Source: Mycolicibacterium litorale (GTDB taxonomy: Bacteria > Actinomycetota > Actinomycetes > Mycobacteriales > Mycobacteriaceae). From it: a stretch of 64,000 nt of DNA. Positions 54,740 through 62,790 of this stretch are shown piece by piece. The notes beneath the pieces were generated by a model. It had not been told where the DNA came from. It ran no database searches and worked only from the letters and a program-made list of their open reading frames with translations. The stretch lies in contig NZ_AP023287.1 in assembly GCF_014218295.1 (NCBI RefSeq), forward strand, positions 4,464,001 to 4,528,000, written 5' to 3'. Position 1 is the stretch's first letter, and every line of letters begins with the position of its first letter. The position numbers were made by a program, and so were the translations under genes.

Positions 54740-56161
54740 GTGATGAAACTGGACGAGTCGACCCTGCCCGAGATCCCCATCGCCAGACCGACGTACGCCC
54801 GCGACGAGGTCACCGTCGGCATCGTGCACTTCGGGGTCGGCGGGTTCCATCGGGCACATCAGGCGATGTACGTCGACACGTTGCTGCAGCAGGGTGTCGC
54901 GTCGGACTGGGGCATCTGCGGGGTGGGCGTTCTCCCCGGTGACCGCAAAATGGCCGATGCGCTCGGCAGCCAGGACGGCCTCTACACCCTGTTGCTGGAG
55001 AATCCCGACGGCACCCGCGACGCGCGGGTCATCGGGTCGATCGTCGACTACCGTTACGCCCCAGACGATCCCGAGGGTGTCATCGAACTGCTCGCGGCGC
55101 CGAGCACCCGCATCATCTCGCTGACCATCACCGAAGGCGGCTACGACGTCGACAGGGTCCTCGTCGGCTCCGTGAACGTCTTCGGGCTGGTGACCGAGGC
55201 GCTGGCCCGCCGGCGCGACCGCGGTATCGCCTCACCGACGATCGTGTCCTGCGACAACGTCCAAGGCAACGGTGAGGTCGCGCGCGCCGCGTTCACCGCC
55301 TACGCCGACCGCACCCACCCGGGGCTCTCCGAGTGGATCGAGGCCAACACCTGCTTCCCGAACTCGATGGTGGATCGGATCACCCCGGTCACCACACCCG
55401 AGGTGATCGCCACCGTACGAGACGAATTCGGCGTCGACGATCTGTGGCCTGTGGTGGCCGAACCGTTCACCTCCTGGGTGCTCGAAGACGCGTTCTCCGA
55501 CGGACGGCCACCGTTCGAGGAAGCGGGCGTTCTGCTGGTCGACGATGTCACGCCGTATGAGCTGATGAAGCTGCGCCTGCTCAACGCCGGCCATCAGGCG
55601 CTGTGCTACTTCGCCTACCTCGTCGGCTACCGCTTGGTGCACGAGGCCGCGAGCGATCCCCTGCTCGCCGAGTTCGTGCGCCGGTACATGGACGAGGAGG
55701 GCACCCCGACACTCAAGCCGGTACCCGGTATCGACCTGCCCGACTACAAGCGCACGCTGATCGAACGCTTCGCGAACCCCGGAGTCCGCGACACCATCGC
55801 GCGGCTCTGTTACGGCTCGTCGGACCGGATCCGCCTGTGGCTGCTGCCGGTGGTCCGCGAAAACCTCAGGACTGGAGGGCCGGTCAGGCTGTCCGCCGCG
55901 ATCGTCGCGAGCTGGGCGCGCTACGCCGAAGGTGTCGACGAGCAGGGCGCGCCGATCGACGTTCAGGATTCCCTGGCCGACACACTGATCCCGCTGGCGC
56001 GCGCACAACGCGGCAATCCCACGTCGTTCATCGAAAACCGTTCCGTGTTCGGCCATCTCGTCGACGACAAACGGTTCGTCGACGAGTACGTGGCGACCTT
56101 GCAGGCTCTGCACCGCGACGGTGCCCGAGCGACACTGGAAGCGCTGGTGAAAGACTCATGA
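54740..56161 (+). CDS. Mannitol-2-dehydrogenase-family polyol dehydrogenase
   Basis: 473 residues. The N-terminal Rossmann segment is 'VGIVHFGVGGFHRAHQAMY', and the C-terminal domain holds the catalytic Lys in 'YELMKLRLLNAGHQAL' (K-x5-N-x2-H). This is the zinc-independent long-chain polyol dehydrogenase family (mannitol, arabinitol, sorbitol). It oxidises the imported polyol to a ketose with NAD. GTG 54740 or ATG 54743. The stop overlaps the kinase start (ATGA). Confidence 0.94.
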   Translation: MMKLDESTLPEIPIARPTYARDEVTVGIVHFGVGGFHRAHQAMYVDTLLQQGVASDWGICGVGVLPGDRKMADALGSQDGLYTLLLENPDGTRDARVIGSIVDYRYAPDDPEGVIELLAAPSTRIISLTITEGGYDVDRVLVGSVNVFGLVTEALARRRDRGIASPTIVSCDNVQGNGEVARAAFTAYADRTHPGLSEWIEANTCFPNSMVDRITPVTTPEVIATVRDEFGVDDLWPVVAEPFTSWVLEDAFSDGRPPFEEAGVLLVDDVTPYELMKLRLLNAGHQALCYFAYLVGYRLVHEAASDPLLAEFVRRYMDEEGTPTLKPVPGIDLPDYKRTLIERFANPGVRDTIARLCYGSSDRIRLWLLPVVRENLRTGGPVRLSAAIVASWARYAEGVDEQGAPIDVQDSLADTLIPLARAQRGNPTSFIENRSVFGHLVDDKRFVDEYVATLQALHRDGARATLEALVKDS

Positions 56162-57081
56162 GTCCCCGCGCGCTGGTGATCGGCGAGGCGCTGATCGACA
56201 TCGTCGAACGCGGCGGCGAGGTGACGGGCGAACACGTCGGCGGCAGTCCGCTCAACGTCGCCGTCGGCCTGGCCCGGCTCGGACGCGGCGTCGACTTCCT
56301 CACCCACATCGGCGACGACGAGCGCGGCCGGCGCATCGTCGAACACCTGAACGCCTCGGGTGTGCAGCTGGTCGCCGGAAGCACGAGCGCCGCCCGCACC
56401 CCGACCGCCCGGGCCATGCTCGACGACGCCGGTTCGGCGCGCTACGAGTTCGACATCGAATGGGAGCTCTCCGGCACCCCGGAAGCTTCGCCACCACTGG
56501 TCGCCCACACCGGGTCGATCGCCACGGTGCTCGAGCCGGGTTGCCTCGCGACCGCGGCGCTGCTCGACGCCTACCAGGTGTCGGCGACCGTCACGTTCGA
56601 CCCGAACATCCGCACTGCTCTCATCGCGTACGCGGATGCGGCCCGCAACCGGATCGACCGGCTCGTCGAACGCGCCGACGTCATCAAGGCCAGCGACGAG
56701 GATCTGCGGTGGATCGACCCGAACCGGACGCCGAAGCAGATCGCCCGCTCGTGGCTCGAACTCGGGCCGTCGATCGTCGCCGTCACCGAAGGGGATCAGG
56801 GCGCGTTCGCGGTGTGCGCGGCCGGTTCGGCCCGCGTCGCGGCGGTTCCGGTCGAGGTGGTCGACACGGTCGGAGCCGGTGACGCGTTCATGGCGGGGTT
56901 GATCGACGCACTGTGGGATCACGGTCTGCTCGGCGCGGAGAACCGCCAGCACCTTCGGCACATTCGGCTCGACGCCCTCCATGCGGTGCTGCAGACCGCG
57001 GCACTGTCCTCGGCGCTGACGGTCACCCGCGCGGGTGCGGACCTGCCGGACCGGGCCACCCGGGATGCCGCGGCAGATTGA
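56158..57081 (+). CDS. PfkB-family sugar kinase (fructokinase-like)
   Basis: 307 residues. The PfkB signature 1 region is 'GGSPLNVAVGLARLG' and the second signature 'VVDTVGAGDAFMAGL' contains the catalytic Asp. It probably phosphorylates the ketose made by the polyol dehydrogenase, for example fructose or xylulose (inference from operon). The ATG overlaps the dehydrogenase stop by four bases. Confidence 0.93.
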   Translation: MSPRALVIGEALIDIVERGGEVTGEHVGGSPLNVAVGLARLGRGVDFLTHIGDDERGRRIVEHLNASGVQLVAGSTSAARTPTARAMLDDAGSARYEFDIEWELSGTPEASPPLVAHTGSIATVLEPGCLATAALLDAYQVSATVTFDPNIRTALIAYADAARNRIDRLVERADVIKASDEDLRWIDPNRTPKQIARSWLELGPSIVAVTEGDQGAFAVCAAGSARVAAVPVEVVDTVGAGDAFMAGLIDALWDHGLLGAENRQHLRHIRLDALHAVLQTAALSSALTVTRAGADLPDRATRDAAAD

Positions 57082-57253
57082 ATCGCCCCGCCTCTCGGTA
57101 CTTTTCTCCTCAGTTTGCTGTGTGATGAGCCGTCACCGCGCCACGGGGGACTTCCACCGGACTCAACCAACCAGTGGGGGAATGCGAAATCGGCAGATGC
57201 GGCCGGGTTGTCCATTTCCCGTCACCCATGTGTTATCAATCTGGCGGGGACGA

Positions 57254-57278
57254 TCAACTGTCATGGACTGACAGTTGA
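57254..57278. repeat. 10-bp perfect inverted repeat
   Basis: TCAACTGTCA and TGACAGTTGA with a 5-base loop TGGAC. It could be a TetR-like operator or an RNA hairpin. Confidence 0.6.
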
Positions 57279-57372
57279 GCAAACGGCGGAACACGCCTCT
57301 ACCGCTGTGGTCAGGCTCTTAGTTCCTGAGAGCAACGCCGGTAACGCGTTCCAGTTGGCCCGGTATTGCTTG

Positions 57373-57388
57373 CTTACGCAAGCGTAAG
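57373..57388. promoter_or_regulatory. Palindromic operator-like site CTTACGCAAGCGTAAG
   Basis: 7-bp arms CTTACGC / GCGTAAG separated by AA. It has the size and symmetry of a dimeric HTH-repressor operator; the regulator is not identified. Confidence 0.55.
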
Positions 57389-57541
57389 TGGCCGTTTTGT
57401 GATTTGCTGAATTGCGGTCAAGATCAGCCTGAGCAGCCACGTCAGGTAGACGCGCTTGCAAACACCTTCGCTACCAACACGGCAGCGCTCCCGAGTTTGC
57501 GCAAAACGCAAGCATTCAGGAAGCTCTCAGGTACGTTGCGG

Positions 57542-57557
57542 TGTGTCAAACGTCACA
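57542..57557. promoter_or_regulatory. CRP-like site before the porin gene
   Basis: TGTGTCAAACGTCACA matches TGTGA-N6-TCACA with one mismatch, 20 bases before the ATG at 57578. Confidence 0.4.
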
Positions 57558-57577
57558 TAGCCGAAAGGTGCTCAACG

Positions 57578-58936
57578 ATGCGTGCTGCTCTGCGCCCGTA
57601 CGCAACCGCAGGAATCGCCCTGGCGGGAGCGACTGTCATCGCCGCCGCCCCGATCGCCCCACCACCGGACGTCACGATCTCGGCCGCCCCCTCGTCGGCT
57701 GCCGTGGATCTGGTGGTGAATCCGGTCGACTTCTACGCCGAGGTGTTCGGACGATCCGCGGACAACGTCGCGGCTCTCGTCGACATATTCCTGGCCAATC
57801 CGACGCCGATCCTCTCGCAGATCTTCGACAACCAGATTGCCAACGCAGAGACGATCGCCGGCGCGCTCGACCAGATGGTCGACGGGCTCGTGCCCATCCT
57901 GACCCAGCAGGTTCCGATGCTGCTCGAAACGGCGTTCGCCGCCCTCGCCGACGGCGATGTCGAGACTGCCCTGAACACTCTGCTGTCCATCCCGACCACA
58001 ATCGCCGCACTGCCGGCCTTCATCGGACTCGGCGCCGTTCTGCTGCCCGTCATCACGGCCGCAGACAACGTGAACAACGTCATCCAGCAAGTCCTCGGCG
58101 GTGCGATCCTCGGCGGCGCCGTCGCCGCCTTCGGCCCGCTACTGAGCACCGTCGGCGCCGGCGGAACCGCGATCCAGGGCATCATCGACGGGGTGGCCGC
58201 CGGCGACATCGGCGAGGTGGCCGACGCGATCATCAATGCTCCCGGCGTGCTCATCGACGGATTCTTGAACGGCGGATACGGCCCGCCACTGCTCGTGGTA
58301 CCCGCGCCGGGCCTCCTGTCCCCCAATGCCGCGTTGGGAACGCTGGGCGCCGGGCCCATCGGATTCGTCCTCGCAGTTCGCAGGGCAATCGCTCAGGCGA
58401 TAACGCCGGCAACGCCTTTCAGCACTGCGGAGCAGCGCCTCGCCGGGGATGCCGAAGCGGGTGAAGGCTTGCCGGAGGCCGGCACCTCTGCCGACGAGGG
58501 CCAGACGATCACGGTCAGCACGGAGGATCTCCAGACGCCGTCGGAGGGCACGACGCCGGAACCGCAGGACGGCACTCCGCCCGCGGACACCGAGGGCCTT
58601 GGTGTCACCGAGGAGGTGGGCACCGAGGTGGTGCCCGCGGTGACGGTGGTCGACGAGGGCTCGGAGGTGGAGGCCGTTGAGACCGGCGAAGCGAGCAAGC
58701 CCGCCAAGGTGCGGCCCGGCCAGAACCTGCGCAATAGCCTGCAGAAGGTGGGCCAACGGGTGGAGCAGCAGATCAAGGGCGTCGAGAAGCGCATCGGCGG
58801 CGCGATCGATCGGCTCACCGGCCGCAGCGGCGCGGGTGCCGAGAAAAACGCCGAATCCACCGCCGGCGCCGGCGCGACAGCTGGCGGCGCCGGGGCTGCC
58901 ACCGGCGGCGGCAACGACGGCGGCAGCGACAGCTGA
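57578..58936 (+). CDS. GjpA-like outer-membrane porin family protein
   Basis: 452 residues. 'MRAALRPYATAGIALAGAT' begins a Sec signal peptide, and the Ala/Pro start resembles mycobacterial proteins annotated as porin GjpA. The middle (about 45-280) is hydrophobic and helix-forming ('NPVDFYAEVFGRSADNVAAL', 'TTIAALPAFIGLGAVLLPVI'). The tail is acidic, Thr/Glu/Pro-rich, then basic and Gly/Ala-rich. The porin label rests on family annotation; channel activity in mycobacteria is not something I can support from sequence. The ATG follows GAAAGG. A very strong terminator follows. Confidence 0.72.
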   Translation: MRAALRPYATAGIALAGATVIAAAPIAPPPDVTISAAPSSAAVDLVVNPVDFYAEVFGRSADNVAALVDIFLANPTPILSQIFDNQIANAETIAGALDQMVDGLVPILTQQVPMLLETAFAALADGDVETALNTLLSIPTTIAALPAFIGLGAVLLPVITAADNVNNVIQQVLGGAILGGAVAAFGPLLSTVGAGGTAIQGIIDGVAAGDIGEVADAIINAPGVLIDGFLNGGYGPPLLVVPAPGLLSPNAALGTLGAGPIGFVLAVRRAIAQAITPATPFSTAEQRLAGDAEAGEGLPEAGTSADEGQTITVSTEDLQTPSEGTTPEPQDGTPPADTEGLGVTEEVGTEVVPAVTVVDEGSEVEAVETGEASKPAKVRPGQNLRNSLQKVGQRVEQQIKGVEKRIGGAIDRLTGRSGAGAEKNAESTAGAGATAGGAGAATGGGNDGGSDS

Positions 58937-58953
58937 CATCGGGTCACTGCGTC

Positions 58954-58988
58954 GGCCCTCCCCCCGCCCTCGCGTCGGGGGGAGGGCC
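58954..58988 (+). terminator. Strong terminator of the porin gene
   Basis: GGCCCTCCCCCC (58954-58965) pairs perfectly with GGGGGGAGGGCC (58977-58988), 12 bp with an 11-base loop, followed by TTCT. Confidence 0.9.
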
Positions 58989-59091
58989 TTCTGCACAGCA
59001 AACAGATTCGGAGGCGGGGCTCGGCGGTGACGAACCGCGCAGCGTGCGTAAGTGAACCGCTTCTGCCATCGCCGTGGGCCATACTGGCCGT

Positions 59092-60090
59092 ATGCGATCC
59101 ATCTGGAAGGGTTCGATCGCCTTCGGCCTGGTGAACGTGCCGGTCAAGGTCTACAGCGCCACCGAAGACCATGACATCAAGTTCCACCAGGTGCACGCGA
59201 AGGACAACGGCCGCATCCGCTACAAGCGGACGTGCGAGGTGTGCGGCGAGGTGGTGGAGTACCGCGACATCGCCAAGGCCTTCGAATCCGACGACGGTCA
59301 GATGGTGGTCATCACCGACGAGGACATCGCCACCCTGCCGGAGGAGCGCAGCCGCGAGATCGAGGTGCTGGAATTCGTCCCGGCCAGCGATCTCGACCCG
59401 CTGATGTACGACCGCAGCTACTTCCTCGAGCCGGACGGCAAGTCGTCGAAATCCTATGTACTGCTTGCAAAGACGCTGTCCGAGACGGACCGGGTCGCGA
59501 TCGTGCATTTCGCACTGCGCAACAAGACGCGGCTGGCCGCCCTGCGCGTCAAGGACTTCAGCAAGCGTGACGTGATGATGATCCACACGCTGCTGTGGCC
59601 CGACGAGATCCGCGACCCCGATTTCCCGGTGCTGGACAAGGAAGTCGAGATCAAACCCGCCGAGTTGAAGATGGCCGGACAGGTCGTCGAGTCGATGACC
59701 GACGACTTCAACCCGGACCGCTACCACGACGACTACCAGGACCAGCTGCGTGAACTGGTGGAGGCGAAGCTCGAAGGCGGCGAGGCGTTCGCGGTCGAGG
59801 AGCAGCCGACCGAACTCGACGAGACCGAGGACGTGTCGGACCTGCTGGCGAAGCTGGAGGCCAGCGTGAAGGCGCGCAAGGGGGGCGGGTCCGACTCCAA
59901 GAACGATGAGGACTCGAAGCCCGAAGACGAGGACGGTTCCGACGCCAAGGAGGATTCGGACTCCAAACCGGCCAAGAAGGCCCCGGCGAAGAAGGCCGCG
60001 GCGAAGAAAACCGCTGCCAAGAAAACCGCTGCCAAGAAAACCGCGGCGAAGAAGGCACCCGCCAAAAAGGCCGCGGCGAAGAAATCGTAG
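59092..60090 (+). CDS. ku: Ku DNA end-binding protein (NHEJ)
   Basis: 332 residues. The Ku core (1-~255) starts 'MRSIWKGSIAFGLVNVPVKVY' in the family pattern and contains 'EVCGEVVEYRDIAKAFE' and 'FALRNKTRLAALRVKDF'. The C-terminal extension (about 265-332) is acidic and then purely Lys/Ala/Pro (KKTAAKKTAAKK). Such Lys-rich tails occur in Ku of fast-growing mycobacteria and help DNA binding; M. tuberculosis Ku lacks it. It recruits LigD to DNA ends and stimulates UvrD1, both encoded in this window. Confidence 0.97.
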   Translation: MRSIWKGSIAFGLVNVPVKVYSATEDHDIKFHQVHAKDNGRIRYKRTCEVCGEVVEYRDIAKAFESDDGQMVVITDEDIATLPEERSREIEVLEFVPASDLDPLMYDRSYFLEPDGKSSKSYVLLAKTLSETDRVAIVHFALRNKTRLAALRVKDFSKRDVMMIHTLLWPDEIRDPDFPVLDKEVEIKPAELKMAGQVVESMTDDFNPDRYHDDYQDQLRELVEAKLEGGEAFAVEEQPTELDETEDVSDLLAKLEASVKARKGGGSDSKNDEDSKPEDEDGSDAKEDSDSKPAKKAPAKKAAAKKTAAKKTAAKKTAAKKAPAKKAAAKKS

Positions 60091-60091
60091 C

Positions 60092-60356
60092 TCAGGCCAC
60101 GCGCACGTCCTCCGCGGCAGCCTGCCGGCTGCGCTCCCACAGCCACGTCATCAGTGCCCACACGCCGATGACGATGGCCACTTCGACCAGCAGGTACAGC
60201 GGCCAGGGCCCCAGCGCGTCGAGCACCGAGGCAGTCGGCGGTTTCGCGTTGAGGTAGCCGTGGTTGGTGCCGAAGATCGTGTTGAACGCGAACGTGACGG
60301 CAAACCACGTCAAGGTCACGATCACCGCGAAGCGCAGGTCGCGCCATCGCAGGCGC
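60092..60356 (-). pseudogene. C-terminal remnant of a YwaF/TIGR02206-like membrane protein
   Basis: About 87 residues starting near 'RLRWRDLRFAVIVTLTWF' and continuing 'FNTIFGTNHGYLNAKPPTA' and 'LGPWPLYLLVEVAIVIGVWAL' (three separate stretches). This is the last part of the roughly 240-residue TIGR02206 family. Upstream of about 60356 the sequence is IS21 istB on the opposite strand, so the N-terminal 150 residues are gone. Confidence 0.8.
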
Positions 60357-61154
60357 GAGCGACCCGGGCACTCAAGGCGCCCACTCTGCGCGAGGCCGTC
60401 GATCGGCTCGCCGAACGGGCGCGGGCCGAGACGTGGAGCTACGAGGAGTTCTTGGCGGCATGCCTGCAGCGCGAAGTGTCCGCCCGCGATCCCACGGCGG
60501 TGAAGGCAGGATTCGGGCCGCTCGGTTTCCTTCCCGAAAGTCATTGGAAGAGTCGACTTCGACCACGCCCGCGGCCTCAAACGCGACACCATCGCCCACC
60601 TGGGGACCCTGGACTTCGTCACTGCCCGCGACAACGTGGTGTTCCTCGGCCCGCCAGGGACCGGCAAGACGCACTTGGCGACTGGCATCACGATACGGGC
60701 CTGTCAGGCCGGGCACCGTGTCCTGTTCGCCCCCGCGTCGCGATTGGTCGACCGTCTCGCCGCGGCCCACCACGGCGGCACCCTGCAAGCCGAACTCATC
60801 CGCTTAACCCGCTACCCGCTGCTGGTCGTCGGCGAAGTCGGCTACATACCCTTCGAACCCGAAGCGGCCAACCTGTTCTTCCAGCTGGTGTCATCTCGTT
60901 ACGAACGAGCCAGCCTCATCGTCACCTCCAACAAGCCCTTCGGCCGGTGGGGCGAAGTGTTCGGCGATGACGTCGTTGCCGCCGCCATGATCGACCGCCT
61001 TGTCCACCACGCCGAGGTCATCTCACTCAAAGGTGACAGCTACCGCATCAAAGACAGAGACCTCGGCCGCGTCCCCACCGTCACGAGGAGCAATGAACCC
61101 AGCTGATCAATATTCACTTGCCGACAACTGATCAGATTTCAGTTGCCGTTGACA
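60357..61154 (+). mobile_element. IS21-family element remnant (istB and right end only)
   Basis: Only istB and the right terminus remain; istA and the left end are missing. The right end is recognised from the TTGCCGTTGACA-type IS21 terminus at 61143-61154. The left boundary is the junction with the YwaF-like gene. No target duplication can be checked because the left end is lost. Confidence 0.75.
60359..61106 (+). pseudogene. istB: istB ATPase remnant of an IS21-family element
   Basis: Homology begins 'ATRALKAPTLREAVDRLAER' without the first residues. One base is missing at about 60489 (CGCGA|TCCCAC) and one at about 60553 (GAAGAGT|CGAC), so the gene runs through three frames. The last part has Walker A 'GPPGTGKTHLATG', but Walker B reads 'LLVVGEVGYIPFE' where the family has Asp before Glu. 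'YERASLIVTSNKPF' and the C-terminus are intact. It is a decayed transposition helper gene. Confidence 0.88.
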
Positions 61155-62005
61155 TAACTGGGTGATGTGAACGTATGGATCATCTCGCCGATACCATCGA
61201 TGCGAGTACGGACGGTGTCCCCGGGCTGCAGGTAGCGTGCGGGCGTACGGCCCATTCCAACCCCTGCGGGTGTGCCCGTGAAGATCAGATCGCCCGGATG
61301 AAGCGTACAGACCGCCGATATTCGTTCGACGAGCTGCGGCACCGGTATGAGCATCTGGTCGGTAGTACCGTCTTGAACCAATTCGTCATTGATCCAGCAC
61401 CGGAGCCGCAACGCCTCGGTTTGCATTGCCTCGATCTCATCGACTGTGACCAGCGCCGGGCCCGTCGGTCCGTACCCCGGGAAGCTCTTGCCTAGAGAGA
61501 ATTGCGGACATTCGCCGCTCATCTGCACATCTCGGTCGCTGTAATCCTGCCCCACGGTCACGCCCGCCACGTGACTCCAGGCATCCCGCGCGTGCACCCT
61601 GGTCGCTTCGCGTGCGATCACCACCACCAGTTCGACCTCCCAGTCCACCGACGGGCCACTGAGATCCACGCTTCCGGTCGGTCCGGTGAGCGACGCGGCG
61701 AACTTGGTGAACAATGCAGGAACGTCTGGACCCGCGGACATGCCGGTTTCGGCGGCATGCTCGGCGTAATTGAGCCCGATCGCGAAGACTTGGCGCGGCC
61801 GCGGGACTGGCGCACCGAGTTCGTCCACGCGGTACTGCGTTGCGTGGTCACCGTTTTGCCTTCCGGCCCAGGCCAGGAATTGCGCCCACTGCGGGTAGAG
61901 GCTCATCGGATCGGGTCCGAACTCGCCTTGGCTGGCCTCGGCGATGTCGAGGGCACCGGTGCCGAAAAGTAGTTGTGCCCGGCCGTTCAGATTTGCGATA
62001 CGCAC
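61139..62005 (-). CDS. Fumarylacetoacetate hydrolase-family protein, 3' end replaced by IS
   Basis: 288 residues. The N-terminal lid is followed by the FAH core (about 70-282). 'VFAIGLNYAEHAAETG', metal-binding Glu/Asp residues in 'VDWEVELVVVI' and 'GVTVGQDYSDRDVQ', and 'DLIFTGTPAGVGMG' are present. Family members hydrolyse acylpyruvates or act as 2-hydroxyhepta-diene isomerases in aromatic catabolism. GTG 62005 overlaps the esterase gene by 19 bases. The final codons VNGN-stop read from the IS21 terminus, so the original C-terminus was cut; only a few residues seem lost. Confidence 0.9.
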   Translation of the reverse strand: MRIANLNGRAQLLFGTGALDIAEASQGEFGPDPMSLYPQWAQFLAWAGRQNGDHATQYRVDELGAPVPRPRQVFAIGLNYAEHAAETGMSAGPDVPALFTKFAASLTGPTGSVDLSGPSVDWEVELVVVIAREATRVHARDAWSHVAGVTVGQDYSDRDVQMSGECPQFSLGKSFPGYGPTGPALVTVDEIEAMQTEALRLRCWINDELVQDGTTDQMLIPVPQLVERISAVCTLHPGDLIFTGTPAGVGMGRTPARYLQPGDTVRTRIDGIGEMIHTFTSPSYVNGN

Positions 62006-62790
62006 ATGTTCTCCTGGAGAAAGGTCACTACGGGATCCACCACTTCTGCTGTGGCGAACCGCGGGTCGGCATGGTCGGCACCCGCGACGACGTTCAGCAC
62101 CGACACCCTGCCGGCGTCTGTCACCGCCCGGTGCAACGCGATGCTGTGTTGCAGGCCGCAGCGTTGATCGGCGTCGCCGTGACTGAGGTGCATCGGCGGG
62201 ATGCGGCCGGCCGTGCCGACTGCGGGTGCGATCGCAGCCTCGGCAAGGCTTTCATCGTCGACGTCACCGAAGAAAGTCCTGACGGCTGCGAGACCCGTCG
62301 GATCCGTGAGTGGATAGTGCAGGACGAGTGCCGACAGGCCCGCAGTCTCGTGCAGTGCTGCCCGGGCCATCAGATACCCGCCTGCCGAACTTCCCCAACC
62401 GGCGATCCGGTCCATGTCCAGGCCGTAGGATCCGGCGTTCGCACGTACCCAGGCGATCGCCGCGAGCACATCATCGATCGGATCCGGATAACGGGCTTCA
62501 CCGCTGAGCCGGTAATCGATGGAAGCGACGGCGAACCCTTTGGCGGGCAGGCTCGCCCACGGACCCATCTCTTTCACTCCGCCGACGAATCCGCCGCCGT
62601 GGGCATATACGATAACGGGTGCTCTGCGACCCGGCACCGGCACTGGCACATGCAGATCCAAGGTCAGCGGACGCCAGCCAGGCAGTACCGCGTACCGCAG
62701 ATTGAGGTAGGACACCGCGTCGTCGACGACCCGGACCGGTCTGGGACTGAACAGGCGCGGGTCGGCGAGATCATGGGGCCGCACGGTCAC
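61987..62790 (-). CDS. HSL-type alpha/beta-hydrolase (esterase)
   Basis: 267 residues. The oxyanion motif is in 'VYAHGGGFVGG', the nucleophile in 'GWGSSAGGYLMA', the acid in 'LSHGDADQRCG' and the His in 'VAGADHADPRF'. Carboxylesterase activity on a small ester is likely. GTG 62790 overlaps the alcohol dehydrogenase stop (GTGA). The operon position between ADH and FAH suggests a catabolic hydrolysis step. Confidence 0.9.
   Translation of the reverse strand: MTVRPHDLADPRLFSPRPVRVVDDAVSYLNLRYAVLPGWRPLTLDLHVPVPVPGRRAPVIVYAHGGGFVGGVKEMGPWASLPAKGFAVASIDYRLSGEARYPDPIDDVLAAIAWVRANAGSYGLDMDRIAGWGSSAGGYLMARAALHETAGLSALVLHYPLTDPTGLAAVRTFFGDVDDESLAEAAIAPAVGTAGRIPPMHLSHGDADQRCGLQHSIALHRAVTDAGRVSVLNVVAGADHADPRFATAEVVDPVVTFLQENMCVSQI

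Larger units (their letters stand above)
57082..57577. other. Non-coding stretch with two palindromes upstream of the porin gene
   Basis: No convincing gene is seen in these 496 bases, which are less GC-rich than the surroundings. They hold an inverted repeat TCAACTGTCA (57254-57263) / TGACAGTTGA (57269-57278), and CTTACGC-AA-GCGTAAG at 57373-57388. A looser TTGCG / CGCAA repeat lies near 57498-57513, with a CRP-like site close to the porin start. A long regulated leader or an unannotated small RNA is possible. Confidence 0.6.

Noticed and set aside
49339..57081. The polyol island as a prophage or integrative element
   Set aside because: No integrase, att repeats, tRNA or phage genes are seen; all genes belong to one metabolic regulon.
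57115..57387. A 90-codon frame in the non-coding region before the porin gene
   Set aside because: No ribosome site, no recognisable domain, and its stop lies inside a palindrome; codon-position GC bias is weak.
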